Notes under the pieces: generated by a model
What the model was told of the DNA's origin: nothing
Database searches by the model: none
What the model saw: only the letters and a program-made list of their open reading frames with translations
Translations under genes and position numbers: made by a program
From: Elizabethkingia miricola
Lineage (GTDB): Bacteria > Bacteroidota > Bacteroidia > Flavobacteriales > Weeksellaceae
Reading direction: 5' to 3'
Length of the DNA: 64,000 nucleotides
Assembly (NCBI RefSeq): GCF_001675285.1
Contig: NZ_LSGQ01000028.1
Span: 62,001 to 126,000 of the forward strand
In this document: one piece after another, positions 35,663-44,387 of the stretch
Layout of the letters: each line of letters begins with the position of its first letter
Numbering within the stretch: position 1 is the first letter of the stretch

Positions 35663-36682
35663 TTATTTAGTTTTACCCAGCTTTTGTTTTAAAAATAATT
35701 TTTCTCTTTTTATTTCTGCAGTAAGTTCTTCTTCAGTAGGAAGATAGGGTAAGTATTTAGTGGCAAAAAGTTGCTTATGCTCATTGAGAATCGAATATTT
35801 AACAACTGTCTCATCTTTTTCTGTACAAAGTATAATTCCAATAGTAGGATTATCTTCCGGCTGCTTTTTTAAATCATCAAACATTCTGATGTACATATCC
35901 ATTTGGCCGGCATCCTGATGTGTTAGTTTGGCTATTTTAAGATCAAATAATACAAAGCATTTCAAGATGTAATTATAGAATACAAGATCAATATAAAAAT
36001 GAGATGTTTCAGTACTTATTCTGAACTGACGGCCTATAAAAGAAAATCCTTTGCCCAGTTCCAGCAAAAACTGCTGTAAGTTTCCAATCAGGGCAGCTTC
36101 AATATCATTCTCGCTTGCACTTATTGGCTCCGGAATATTCAGAAACTCGAATACATAAGGATCTTTTATAAAATCTCTTGCTAAATCATTATTTTGCCCG
36201 GTACTATACTGAACGGTTTCTTCTTTATTTTGTGTAGAGAGCAAGCGTTCGTAATAGAAGGTATTAATATGGCGTTCCAATACTCTCACACTCCAGTTTT
36301 GTTCTGAAGCTTCTTTCAAATAGTAATTGCGTGCAGCATTACTATCAATTCTCATAATGAGCCTGTTATGGCTCCATGTTAATTTGCTACACACTGTGTA
36401 GCAAATCTCCGGATCAGAATAGGTAAGATAGAATTGTCGGAAATTTCTCAGATTAGAAGAGGAGAATCCTTTGCCAAATTCTTTGGTGAGTGCAACAGAA
36501 AGATTCTTAAGTAGTGCTTCACCATATTCTGCACGCTCTTTTCCGTTTTGTTCTTCTTCTACAATACGTTTCCCAATAAGCCAATAGGCTTCAACCATTA
36601 CAGAATTTACAGACTGATAAGCTTTCATCCTTGCCTGTGCAAGAATATTCCTTATTTCACTTATGTATGCCAGGTCTGCCAT
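35663..36682 (-). CDS. YhcG/DUF1016-family PDDEXK nuclease inside the Moco operon
   Basis: 339 residues. The N-terminal DUF1016 domain (VEAYWLIGKRIVEEEQNGKERAEYGEALL) is followed by a C-terminal PDDEXK-type domain in which FYIDLVFYN supplies an acidic residue and CFVLFDLKIAKL the D-x-K pair. Family members are often near restriction or defence genes and are likely DNA nucleases. There is no link to cofactor synthesis. It sits 41 bp after moeA and 11 bp before moaC, all in the same direction, as if inserted into the operon. Confidence 0.88.
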   Translation of the reverse strand: MADLAYISEIRNILAQARMKAYQSVNSVMVEAYWLIGKRIVEEEQNGKERAEYGEALLKNLSVALTKEFGKGFSSSNLRNFRQFYLTYSDPEICYTVCSKLTWSHNRLIMRIDSNAARNYYLKEASEQNWSVRVLERHINTFYYERLLSTQNKEETVQYSTGQNNDLARDFIKDPYVFEFLNIPEPISASENDIEAALIGNLQQFLLELGKGFSFIGRQFRISTETSHFYIDLVFYNYILKCFVLFDLKIAKLTHQDAGQMDMYIRMFDDLKKQPEDNPTIGIILCTEKDETVVKYSILNEHKQLFATKYLPYLPTEEELTAEIKREKLFLKQKLGKTK

Positions 36683-36723
36683 TGCTGATTATTCATAATT
36701 GATTAATTCTGGTATTGAGCCTC

Positions 36724-37935
36724 TTACAAATTTAAGAAACTATATTTCCATATTTTGTAAACTTCTCCTTTTCTGAATATATTTTGTTCTAAAGGCAATT
36801 CCACAAAAGCATTTGTTTCTGCAAGATGAGAAAAATCGCCGGAGCCATTAGTGTCAACAATATTTGCAATAAGTTGTCCCTGCTCATTTATCTGAAGTTT
36901 TACCTGTGCAAAATATTGTAGAGAGAAAGGGAATTCGATGTCATTACCGAGTATGGCATACAAGGGAGAGCTTTGGGGGATTCCCAAAGATTTTTCCAGC
37001 CACGGAATAAAATACCGGTGCAGGCACATAAATACCGAAACAGGATTGCCAGGGAATGCAAACACAAGCTTTTGATTCTGGCTTTTACCGAACCAAAAAG
37101 GTTTTCCGGGTCTCTGCTTTATTTTATGAAATAATTTTTCTATTCCCAATTCCTCACATACTTGTGGCAGGTAATCAAATTTTCCCATTGATACACCACC
37201 ACTCATAAGAAGTATATCATATTGATCTATACAACGGATAAGTTCATTTCTTATCTCTTCATAGTCGTCATTCAGATGAAGAAGATCTACTGTTATTTTA
37301 TATTTTTCTAAAACAGATTGTATTGTAATTCCGTTAGAGCGTCTTAACTGAAAAGCTGTGGGAGCTAGTTCAGGGCTTATCATTTCATCTCCGGTAGATA
37401 TAACAGCAATTTTAGGAAGCTTTTTAACCCATAAAGAAGTTTTGCCTACGGATGCGGCAATTCCGATTATGGCAGGGGTAATTAACTGATTAGCCTTAAC
37501 CAAAACCTCGCCTGCGCTTTTATCTTTTCCTTTAAGGTGTATGTTCTGTCCCTTTTTTATTTCAATATTGATGTGAGCAATTCCATTCTCAATTGTGATA
37601 TCCTCGTATCTGATAACAGCATTTAACGTATTGTCTAAAGCCGCACCTGTCATGATTTCGATACATTCAGTTTGTGAATCAATCGGAACAGAAGCTTCAC
37701 CAGCTGACTGAATGGCTTTTATATTAAACGATCGAAGGCCTTCTTCGTATGCAGTAAAGTCGATAGCGATGCCGTCTACTGTTGGTCTGTGAAAAGGCGG
37801 TAAATCACGATCTGCAAGAATGTCTTCCACTAAGATTCTTCCTAAAGAGTGCGTATAGGGGATATTCTCTTTCCCAAAATCACGATATTGGGAGAGAACA
37901 ATCTCTTCGGCCTGTTGTACACTAATCATATCCAT
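36724..37935 (-). CDS. moeA: Molybdopterin molybdenumtransferase
   Basis: 403 residues. RDLPPFHRPTVDGIAID near the N-terminus and the catalytic-domain motifs VISTGDEM, LMSGGVSMGKFDYL, KQRPGKPFWFG and AFPGNPVSVFMC are intact. It inserts molybdate into adenylylated molybdopterin. No mogA or moaB, which makes that adenylylated form, is seen in this window. An internal ATG two codons downstream is an alternative start. It begins 2 bp after the moaA stop. Confidence 0.95.
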   Translation of the reverse strand: MDMISVQQAEEIVLSQYRDFGKENIPYTHSLGRILVEDILADRDLPPFHRPTVDGIAIDFTAYEEGLRSFNIKAIQSAGEASVPIDSQTECIEIMTGAALDNTLNAVIRYEDITIENGIAHINIEIKKGQNIHLKGKDKSAGEVLVKANQLITPAIIGIAASVGKTSLWVKKLPKIAVISTGDEMISPELAPTAFQLRRSNGITIQSVLEKYKITVDLLHLNDDYEEIRNELIRCIDQYDILLMSGGVSMGKFDYLPQVCEELGIEKLFHKIKQRPGKPFWFGKSQNQKLVFAFPGNPVSVFMCLHRYFIPWLEKSLGIPQSSPLYAILGNDIEFPFSLQYFAQVKLQINEQGQLIANIVDTNGSGDFSHLAETNAFVELPLEQNIFRKGEVYKIWKYSFLNL

Positions 37936-37937
37936 TG

Positions 37938-38924
37938 TTATCCTCCTATTGTAGCCATTGACTGATGAATTAATGATGATGCAATGTTTGACTTTTCAGC
38001 TTCCCATCCGTCTTTTGGCTTATGTTGTATGCTGTTTATAATAATATCTTTTAGCTCCTGATCTGTCTTGCCTTTTCTCAGCAAGTCTTTCAGATTTATA
38101 CCATTGTTTGAATATAAACAGGTTCTGAGCTCACCTGCGGGTGTAATTCGTATTCTGTTGCAATCACCACAAAAGGAGCGTGTATAAGCTGCAATAATAC
38201 CTATATCTCCAGCATAACCCGGAATTTTGTAATTATAAGATGTAGAACTTTTTGGATCCTTTATTTTCTCTATTCCGGGAAAATAGGTTTTAATATGATC
38301 CAATATCCGGGTGTAATTCCATTTTAGTGAAACTTCTGCATTTGTACCATTAAAAGGCATCTCTTCAATAAAACGAACATCAATAGGGAGTTCTCTTGTA
38401 AGCGATACCAGTGGTATTATATCATCAATATTATGATCCTCCATAACCACAGCATTAATTTTTACTTTAATCTGATGCTGTATCAAGCTGTCCAGAGTAT
38501 TCATTACTTTATCAAAACTTTTCCGGCGGGTTATACTAAAAAAACGGTCCGGGTCTAATGTATCCAGACTCAGATTAACAGATTTTACTCCAAAGGATTT
38601 CAGCCGGGGTATATACTCCTGGGTAAGAAGTCCGTTTGTTGTAATGCTTAGATCATCCAAACCCTGTAATTGAGATAACTGTTCAATAAGGTTTATACAG
38701 TTTTTTCGCACAAAGGGTTCACCACCAGTTATACGGATTTTATTGATGCCTAATTCAGTAAAAACAGAACATATTCGGATCATTTCTTCATCCGTCATCA
38801 ACTCCTTCTGCTTTATCCAGGAAAGACCGTTTTCCGGCATACAATAGGTGCAGCGAAGGTTACACCGATCCACTACAGCCAGTCTCAAATAATTAATGTC
38901 TCTTCCGAATTTATCTTTCAGCAT
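37938..38924 (-). CDS. moaA: GTP 3',8-cyclase (radical SAM)
   Basis: 328 residues. The radical-SAM cluster motif is CNLRCTYC (Cys21, Cys25, Cys28). The second [4Fe-4S] site is Cys252, Cys255 and Cys269 in FCGDCNRIRITPAGELRTC. ITGGEPFVR and the C-terminal Gly-Gly (MATIGG), needed for activity, are present. It catalyses the first committed step of Moco synthesis and is the first gene of the minus-strand operon. The shared 15-mer lies about 90-105 bp upstream. Confidence 0.97.
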   Translation of the reverse strand: MLKDKFGRDINYLRLAVVDRCNLRCTYCMPENGLSWIKQKELMTDEEMIRICSVFTELGINKIRITGGEPFVRKNCINLIEQLSQLQGLDDLSITTNGLLTQEYIPRLKSFGVKSVNLSLDTLDPDRFFSITRRKSFDKVMNTLDSLIQHQIKVKINAVVMEDHNIDDIIPLVSLTRELPIDVRFIEEMPFNGTNAEVSLKWNYTRILDHIKTYFPGIEKIKDPKSSTSYNYKIPGYAGDIGIIAAYTRSFCGDCNRIRITPAGELRTCLYSNNGINLKDLLRKGKTDQELKDIIINSIQHKPKDGWEAEKSNIASSLIHQSMATIGG

Positions 38925-39013
38925 TGATTAAAAGCATATAAACAAATATACTGATTGTTTTGCTTGAGGCGTATCAAACTTCATATCCATGTTTAAATTA
39001 TGATACGATTATC

Positions 39014-39028
39014 ACAATGCATGATATT
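39014..39028. promoter_or_regulatory. 15-bp sequence shared with the TSUP/moaD upstream region (copy 2)
   Basis: ACAATGCATGATATT lies in the divergent moaA / AraC gap. Around it are inverted repeats TATCA-N7-TGATA (39010-39026) and CGATTAT / ATAATCG (39006-39036). The exact 15-mer is also at 25856-25870. Confidence 0.55.
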
Positions 39029-39135
39029 TATAATCGAATGTTTTAAATGTAAGAATGATTATTATTGCCGGATTAAACCAACCAGTAGTTATAGTATAAT
39101 ATTTGGTTGTAAATTAGTATTTGTAATAATTCAGA

Positions 39136-40017
39136 ATGAAAGGAGACAAGGCATCATATGAAAACAATACAGCAAAAAATAGTTCAAAATTTGCAGACCT
39201 GCATAATCCGGGAAATGTAAATGTAGTATATCAGGATAGTATTACCTCTTCCGAACTCAATAACTTTCCGAATCATTCTTTTACAATTATTATTATTGAT
39301 GAATGTGAGGATGGTGAATGTATTACGGATATTAATAGCTACGCCCTGAAATCAAAGCAGCTGTTTATTCATCTTCCGGGGAAGGTTTACAACTGGAAAC
39401 TGTCACCCAATACATTAGGGAGACGGTTGATTGTTAGCGATATTATTCTTGAAACATTTTCGCCAACACTGAAACATACCTATTCTCCGTTGAACAAACA
39501 TGAAATGATTTTTCCGGATAATGAGATTTATCAAAAACTTAGTGCTGAATTTAGTGCGATACGTAAGGAAATCAATTCTGAGCCTGTATTTCCGGAGCTT
39601 ATTGATGCCAGAGTAAGACTTCTGACGTTAATGATTAATCTGTGGATGGAACATATTTATGGTACTTCAGCTCTTGTTAATACGAACAATCTTGCTTTCA
39701 GATTTCATATGCTGGTAGATAAATATTATAAAAGCCAGAAGAATGTTGCCTTTTATGCTGATGAATTATGTATTACGTCTAATTATCTTGGAGTATTATG
39801 CCGAAAGCAATATAAAAAATCACCTTCCGCATTTATTAAGGAAAGAGTTCTGCTGGAAGCAAAACAATTGTTACACAGTTCCGACAAGTCAATTAAAGAA
39901 ATTGCTTTCGAATTGGGTTTTAGAAATTTTTCCCATTTCTCTTATTTCTTCAGAACTGAGGCAGGGACAACGCCTAAAAGCTACAAACAGACAATGAGCA
40001 AAGCAAATGTTAGTTAA
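39136..40017 (+). CDS. AraC-family transcriptional regulator
   Basis: 293 residues. The C-terminal ~100 residues hold the two HTH motifs: VAFYADELCITSNYLGVLCRKQYKKSPSAFI and KSIKEIAFELGFRNFSHFSYFFRTEAGTTPKSYK. The N-terminal part is a ligand or dimerisation domain without a recognised cupin signature. It is divergent from moaA across a gap containing the shared 15-mer, and 82 bp upstream of a bacteriocin-like peptide gene. Either could be its target. Confidence 0.9.
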   Translation: MKGDKASYENNTAKNSSKFADLHNPGNVNVVYQDSITSSELNNFPNHSFTIIIIDECEDGECITDINSYALKSKQLFIHLPGKVYNWKLSPNTLGRRLIVSDIILETFSPTLKHTYSPLNKHEMIFPDNEIYQKLSAEFSAIRKEINSEPVFPELIDARVRLLTLMINLWMEHIYGTSALVNTNNLAFRFHMLVDKYYKSQKNVAFYADELCITSNYLGVLCRKQYKKSPSAFIKERVLLEAKQLLHSSDKSIKEIAFELGFRNFSHFSYFFRTEAGTTPKSYKQTMSKANVS

Positions 40018-40099
40018 AAGGAAGTATTTTCATTATGTTAAATCACTTTTTGGTGAACATTTATTATATTTACATACTAACCAAAATAAATATTATATT

Positions 40100-40282
40100 A
40101 TGAAAAAGTTAACCAGAAAAGAATTGAAGAATACAACCGGAAACGGAGGAGGTCCACAAAAGCCTAATGATTCTATTTATCCATGTCAAAATGATTGTTA
40201 TGGATCAATTGAAGGTGCAATTTGTCCGGGCGGCGGAGTATGCAGATCCTATTTAGACTGTATGGTCTGTTATTATTATTAA
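40100..40282 (+). CDS. Bacteriocin-like small cysteine-rich peptide
   Basis: A 60-residue peptide from the ATG at 40100; a longer frame to 40007 overlaps the AraC gene and is not favoured. The N-terminus MKKLTRKELKNTTGNGGG resembles the double-glycine-type leaders of small Bacteroidota peptides exported by peptidase-containing ABC transporters. The C-terminal part has five cysteines (YPCQNDCYG, ICPGGGVC, LDCMVC region) and a Tyr-rich tail. No transporter or maturase is nearby. It is closed by a strong terminator. Confidence 0.7.
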   Translation: MKKLTRKELKNTTGNGGGPQKPNDSIYPCQNDCYGSIEGAICPGGGVCRSYLDCMVCYYY

Positions 40283-40290
40283 AAACTATT

Positions 40291-40314
40291 GGGATGCTAA
40301 AGCATCCCTTTTTA
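40291..40314 (+). terminator. Terminator after the bacteriocin-like gene
   Basis: GGGATGCT aa AGCATCCC stem with five Ts, 8 bp after the stop. It may also serve the convergent AraC gene. Confidence 0.85.
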
Positions 40315-40325
40315 ATTTAATCATT

Positions 40326-41195
40326 TTACCAGTAAGAAAGCTCTCTGAATTGTGTCGGTGTAAGTCCGGTTTTGGATTTAAAAAATTTAGTAAAGTTGGT
40401 TACTTCATTAAATCCTAAATTATAAGCTATAGAGCTTATTCCGACTTCCTTATAAATCAGGTTTCGCTTAATTTCCAGAATCATTCTGTCAATAAGCCAT
40501 TGTTTAGGTGTTTGTTTTTCTGTCAGCTGAAATGCATTTTGGAGGGTTCTGAGGCCAACATTTAATTTCTCAGTATAATAATCCAGATTATACTGCCAGT
40601 TCAGATTGGCATTGACAATAGATTTAAATTTCGATACCAAAAGCTTTTCATCATTTACCATTAGCTTAATATCTTTTCTTTCACAAAGACTCTCTACAAT
40701 TAGAAGTATATTGAATAAATAATTGTTGAGTATTGTCGTCTGGACTTCATTATAAGGTCTTCTCAGTTCCGTGCTTATAAAATTAAATAAAGAAACTACT
40801 TCTTCGTATCTGTCTCCTAAATCAAAATAGGGAAGTAGCAAGGGATCGTTGAATAAATGTGTCTGTCCAAAGAATTGTGTCTGGAATACATTCTTTCCAA
40901 AAAAATCTTCAGTGAAGATCAGAATCTTGCTTTTGTAATGAACCGGATTATGAAACTGACTGATCTGATTCTGAGAAACAAACAGAATATGCCTTTCTTC
41001 AATGTCAAATGTATTAAAGTCAACAGTTAGCCTGCCTTTTCCTTCAGTAAAAAGATGAATAATATTGAACATCGTTTTATGTGACTGAAAGAGCTCTGTA
41101 GGTCTGATCTGCAATAACTCATCAATTTCTTTGGTATTGATATACTGCTGACTATCATCAGAATGTAGAAATGGTTCTATCAAAAAATCTTCCAT
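40326..41195 (-). CDS. AraC-family transcriptional regulator
   Basis: 289 residues. An N-terminal cupin-like AraC sensing domain (ERHILFVSQNQISQFHN) is followed by the paired HTH domain NLDYYTEKLNVGLRTLQNAFQLTEKQTPKQWL and ISSIAYNLGFNEVTNFTKFFKSKTGLTPTQF. It is convergent with the bacteriocin-like gene and stands alone. Target unknown. Confidence 0.9.
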   Translation of the reverse strand: MEDFLIEPFLHSDDSQQYINTKEIDELLQIRPTELFQSHKTMFNIIHLFTEGKGRLTVDFNTFDIEERHILFVSQNQISQFHNPVHYKSKILIFTEDFFGKNVFQTQFFGQTHLFNDPLLLPYFDLGDRYEEVVSLFNFISTELRRPYNEVQTTILNNYLFNILLIVESLCERKDIKLMVNDEKLLVSKFKSIVNANLNWQYNLDYYTEKLNVGLRTLQNAFQLTEKQTPKQWLIDRMILEIKRNLIYKEVGISSIAYNLGFNEVTNFTKFFKSKTGLTPTQFRELSYW

Positions 41196-41554
41196 AATCT
41201 GTTTATGATTATTTATATTGACCTATAATGAGGTAAATTTAAAAATATGCTAAATATGTTAAACAGATTTTTTGCAATATTATTATATAGGATAATTATA
41301 TTACCACGTTCTAAATAAAAATAGAGAAGGATGTATATATAAAAGAAAGAACCGCGTCTTCTGATGCGGTCCCAAAAACACAAATGATGAAAAAAAATTT
41401 TATAGCAATATATGCTTTTAGAAAAGCCCGATATGCTATTGCAATTAATTGATCGTTGCAAATGTACGATCCTGTTTAGCATTCGTTTTGATAAAAATGC
41501 GTAAAATAATGGTAAAAAAGCGAAATGAACTGTTTTATATAGTCTATTCTCTAA
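41196..41554. other. Non-coding gap with a promoter-like and terminator-like element on the minus strand
   Basis: 359 bp without a convincing gene. On the minus strand TACATTTG (41465-41458) matches the -7 consensus. About 90 nt downstream, ACCGC / GCGGT forms a hairpin followed by a T-rich stretch (about 41345-41371). Together they could define a ~110-nt RNA, but neither end is strong. Confidence 0.3.
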
Positions 41555-42052
41555 TTATACTTCTGATTTCCTTACCAGAATCAGACTTTCTGTAAGCATA
41601 CCATCTATGGTATCGGTTTTATAACTTCTGAAATCGGATTTTTCCAATAGTCTTTTTGAGGCTATATTCTCCGGATCAATATTCCCGATTATATTCATAT
41701 CAGGTTCGTTTTTTTCTGCCAGTGTGAGCAGTTCCTTACATATTAAAGAACCATAACCTTTACCCCAGAATTCTTTCTTTAGGATGTAGCCTATTTCCAG
41801 AAGAGAGTTATCGTGTCTGTATTTTTCCAGTTTACAGTCACCTATAAATATATTTTGATCATTGTAAATTTTAAAATAGCCCAGAGAATTCTGTGTACTG
41901 TTTACATGAAGAATGGAAGCAAACTTTGCTTTTGCTTTTTCTTCTGACAACCCCTCACCGGAAACATATTTCATCACATCGTCATCATCCGTTAAAGATC
42001 GGAATACATCAAAATCATCCTGATTATACTTGTGCATAGTAATTAGTGCCAT
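41555..42052 (-). CDS. GNAT-family N-acetyltransferase (RimJ/RimL type)
   Basis: 165 residues with the RimL-like arrangement: GYILKKEFWGKGYGSLICKELLTLA holds the acetyl-CoA pyrophosphate-binding loop, followed by GNIDPENIASKRLLEKSDF. An internal ATG at codon 6 (MHKYNQDDF) may be the true start. Substrate unknown. Confidence 0.85.
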   Translation of the reverse strand: MALITMHKYNQDDFDVFRSLTDDDDVMKYVSGEGLSEEKAKAKFASILHVNSTQNSLGYFKIYNDQNIFIGDCKLEKYRHDNSLLEIGYILKKEFWGKGYGSLICKELLTLAEKNEPDMNIIGNIDPENIASKRLLEKSDFRSYKTDTIDGMLTESLILVRKSEV

Positions 42053-42120
42053 CTAACTGATATTCTTTATGACAAAGTTATTATTTTAATATTTTGTTCT
42101 TTGGTTTATAGGAACAAAAA

Positions 42121-42141
42121 ACACCTGCAAAATGCAGGTGT
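42121..42141 (-). terminator. Terminator after the HSL-type hydrolase
   Basis: ACACCTGC / GCAGGTGT stem with a 5-nt loop. On the minus strand it is followed by six Ts. Confidence 0.85.
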
Positions 42142-42151
42142 TTTAATTTTA

Positions 42152-43132
42152 TCAAGAGAACAATGCTTTCCGCAGTCCCAGAGCTGCCTGCTCCGAAGAA
42201 AATTTTACAGCTTCAATGTGATCCAAAGGGTTGAGTAAACCATAATCATGGATAAATCCATTGAAGGTCTGTATTGTTGTAGGAACACCTGCCTCATCCA
42301 ATTTACGGGCATAGGCTAGTCCCTCATCGTGCAGAATATCATTTTCTGCCAGCTGTACTAATGCCGGAGGCAGGTCTTTTAATTTTTCCAGAGAAGCTTT
42401 TAATGGCGAAGCATAATATTCGTTTCGCTTTTCTGTATCGGGTGCATAATTATCCCACATCCATTTCATCATATTAGTAGTAAGGAATCTTCCTTCTGCA
42501 TATTTCTCATAAGATTCACGGCTAAAATCAGAATCAGCTACAGGCCATAATAACAACTGGAATTTTATTTCAGGTCCGCCTTTGTCTTTTGCCATCAGAC
42601 AGGTTACGGCAGTCATGTTTCCGCCAACACTGTTTCCTGCAATAGCCATGTTTTTACCATCTACACCTATTTCGGATCCGTTTTCAGCCACCCATTTTGT
42701 TGCAGCATAAATCTGATTAATGGCAACAGGGTAGTGAGCGTCGGGTGATGGGGTATAATCTACAAAAACAGCAGCTGCACCACTATTTACAACCAGATCT
42801 CTTACCAGCCTTTTGTGTGTAGGGTAGTCTCCTAATACCCAGCCGCCACCATGAATAAACATAAAGACAGGTAGTACCTGGTCCTTAGAATGTTCTGGTT
42901 TTATGATATGAATGTTAACGCTAATGCCATCCTGAGTAATCTCTCTTTCTGTTTCGGCAATACCTGAGGTATCTACTTCTACAGATTTCTGAGCATCTAT
43001 AAGAACCTGTCTTGCTTCCTGTGGTGTCATAGTTTCCATAGGTTTACCACCGCTGTTATTTAATGCATTAAGGAATTCTCTGATTTCTGAAAGAACTTGT
43101 GGGTCTTTTTCACCCGGAATTGTGTGTTTCAT
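42152..43132 (-). CDS. Alpha/beta hydrolase of the hormone-sensitive-lipase family
   Basis: 326 residues without a signal peptide. The HGGGW oxyanion motif (94-98) and the nucleophile elbow AGNSVGGN (Ser168) are typical of HSL/esterase family IV. NDILHDEG and a late FIHDYG provide the Asp and His. Such enzymes hydrolyse short-chain esters. It lies 31 bp after a DJ-1/PfpI gene, so they may be co-transcribed. Confidence 0.9.
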   Translation of the reverse strand: MKHTIPGEKDPQVLSEIREFLNALNNSGGKPMETMTPQEARQVLIDAQKSVEVDTSGIAETEREITQDGISVNIHIIKPEHSKDQVLPVFMFIHGGGWVLGDYPTHKRLVRDLVVNSGAAAVFVDYTPSPDAHYPVAINQIYAATKWVAENGSEIGVDGKNMAIAGNSVGGNMTAVTCLMAKDKGGPEIKFQLLLWPVADSDFSRESYEKYAEGRFLTTNMMKWMWDNYAPDTEKRNEYYASPLKASLEKLKDLPPALVQLAENDILHDEGLAYARKLDEAGVPTTIQTFNGFIHDYGLLNPLDHIEAVKFSSEQAALGLRKALFS

Positions 43133-43163
43133 AATTTTTATTGTTTGTGATAATGATAGATTC

Positions 43164-43850
43164 TTATTTACCCAATTGCTCTATAACAACTTTTGCCATT
43201 TCTTTGGAACTGAACGGATTCTGTCCTGTAATCAGGTTTCCGGTTACAACAATATTTGACGTCATTGGGATACAGGCTTTTTTCAGATCAGCACCTCTTT
43301 CTTTAAGAGCAGCTTCTAGATTAAAAGGAACTTCTCTCTTTCTTCTGGCAAGAGTTTCTTCAAACCAATCGAACCCGGTAAGAAATTTTCCTTTGATCAG
43401 ATATTCACCATTGGAAAGTTTTACATTCAATAGTCCTCCAACACCATGGCAAATAGCGGCAACCATTTTATTCTGCTCATACTGATTACGGATAAGCCGT
43501 TGTAATGTAATGTTATCCGGGAAATCATACATGGTTGCATGGCCGCCAGTCAGATAGATACAGTCAAAGACTTCTTCGGATACCTCGGATAGACTTTTGG
43601 TATGTTCCAATGCAGTCATGAATATTTCGCTTTCATAGTATTGTTTTGATATTTTATCCAGCACAAGGGGCTTCAGACTTTCCGGGTCAATTGGTGTGTG
43701 GCCGCCTAGCGGACTTGCAATGGTTATTTCCCAAGCCTGTTCTTTTGCACTATGATAAATATGAGTAAGCTCGCTAAGCCATAATCCGGTTTTGAGCTTG
43801 CCACTTTCATACATTCCTACATTGGTTACAACTAATAAAAGCTTTTTCAT
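43164..43850 (-). CDS. DJ-1/PfpI-superfamily protein (Hsp31-like)
   Basis: 228 residues. The nucleophile elbow AAICHGVGGLL (Cys134-His135) and YLTGGHATMYDFP match class I glutamine-amidotransferase-like Hsp31/YajL glyoxalase-III proteins. Glu near 16 (MYESGKLKTG) is the expected third residue. It probably works as a glyoxalase or protein deglycase-like enzyme. It is followed by the esterase gene. Confidence 0.88.
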   Translation of the reverse strand: MKKLLLVVTNVGMYESGKLKTGLWLSELTHIYHSAKEQAWEITIASPLGGHTPIDPESLKPLVLDKISKQYYESEIFMTALEHTKSLSEVSEEVFDCIYLTGGHATMYDFPDNITLQRLIRNQYEQNKMVAAICHGVGGLLNVKLSNGEYLIKGKFLTGFDWFEETLARRKREVPFNLEAALKERGADLKKACIPMTSNIVVTGNLITGQNPFSSKEMAKVVIEQLGK

Positions 43851-43990
43851 ATTCTTTAGTTTTCTGAGACAAAATTCGGTATAGAAATAAATTCCAGAGT
43901 AACTAAATTAAGGATTGTTGTAACGATATCTCTGTTAAAAAAGTATAAATCTTTTCAAATTACCCTATTGAGATAATCGGACATAAAAAA

Positions 43991-44014
43991 AGCTCTTTCA
44001 TTATTAAAAGAGCT
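43991..44014 (-). terminator. Terminator after the acidic unknown protein
   Basis: AGCTCTTT / AAAGAGCT stem with an 8-nt loop and seven Ts on the minus strand. Confidence 0.85.
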
Positions 44015-44024
44015 TTTAGTTTGG

Positions 44025-44387
44025 TTAAAAATCCAGAAAATCGTCGCTTTCCAGATAATGATTCAGTGCTTCTATAAGTTGTTCATCTGTTACTACTGGC
44101 TGCTGGCGTAGAGCAAGATCTACCACATCCTGAATATCTTCATCAGAACACATATACAACAAACCATTTTCGTATACAACATCCGGAAATACATCGTCAT
44201 AATCACCATCTACATCTACATCAGCCGGTACTCCAATATAAACCGTTATCCCGGGTTCGAAGATATCCTGTTCCGAATAGATTGCATAAGCAAAATCAGG
44301 GTCATAATCCTCAGAACGCTCTTGTTTATTCTTTACTAATGCGAGAAAATCTTCTATTTTAAAATATTGATCTTTAAAACTGCTCAT
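44025..44387 (-). CDS. Unrecognised acidic protein (possibly DUF7716)
   Basis: 120 residues, highly acidic, without signal peptide or membrane segments. The sequence has VYIGVPADVDVDGDYDDVFPD and a C-terminal helix ALNHYLESDDFLDF. It may belong to DUF7716, but I am not sure. Monocistronic with its own terminator. Confidence 0.55.
   Translation of the reverse strand: MSSFKDQYFKIEDFLALVKNKQERSEDYDPDFAYAIYSEQDIFEPGITVYIGVPADVDVDGDYDDVFPDVVYENGLLYMCSDEDIQDVVDLALRQQPVVTDEQLIEALNHYLESDDFLDF

Noticed and set aside
40007-40099. Longer start for the bacteriocin-like peptide
   Set aside because: The extension overlaps the AraC gene and adds a segment without leader character. The ATG at 40100 gives a normal leader peptide.
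41383-41451. Short plus-strand frame starting MMKKNFIAIYAF
   Set aside because: 22 codons in an AT-rich gap, no promoter or ribosome-binding signal on that strand, and no family resemblance.
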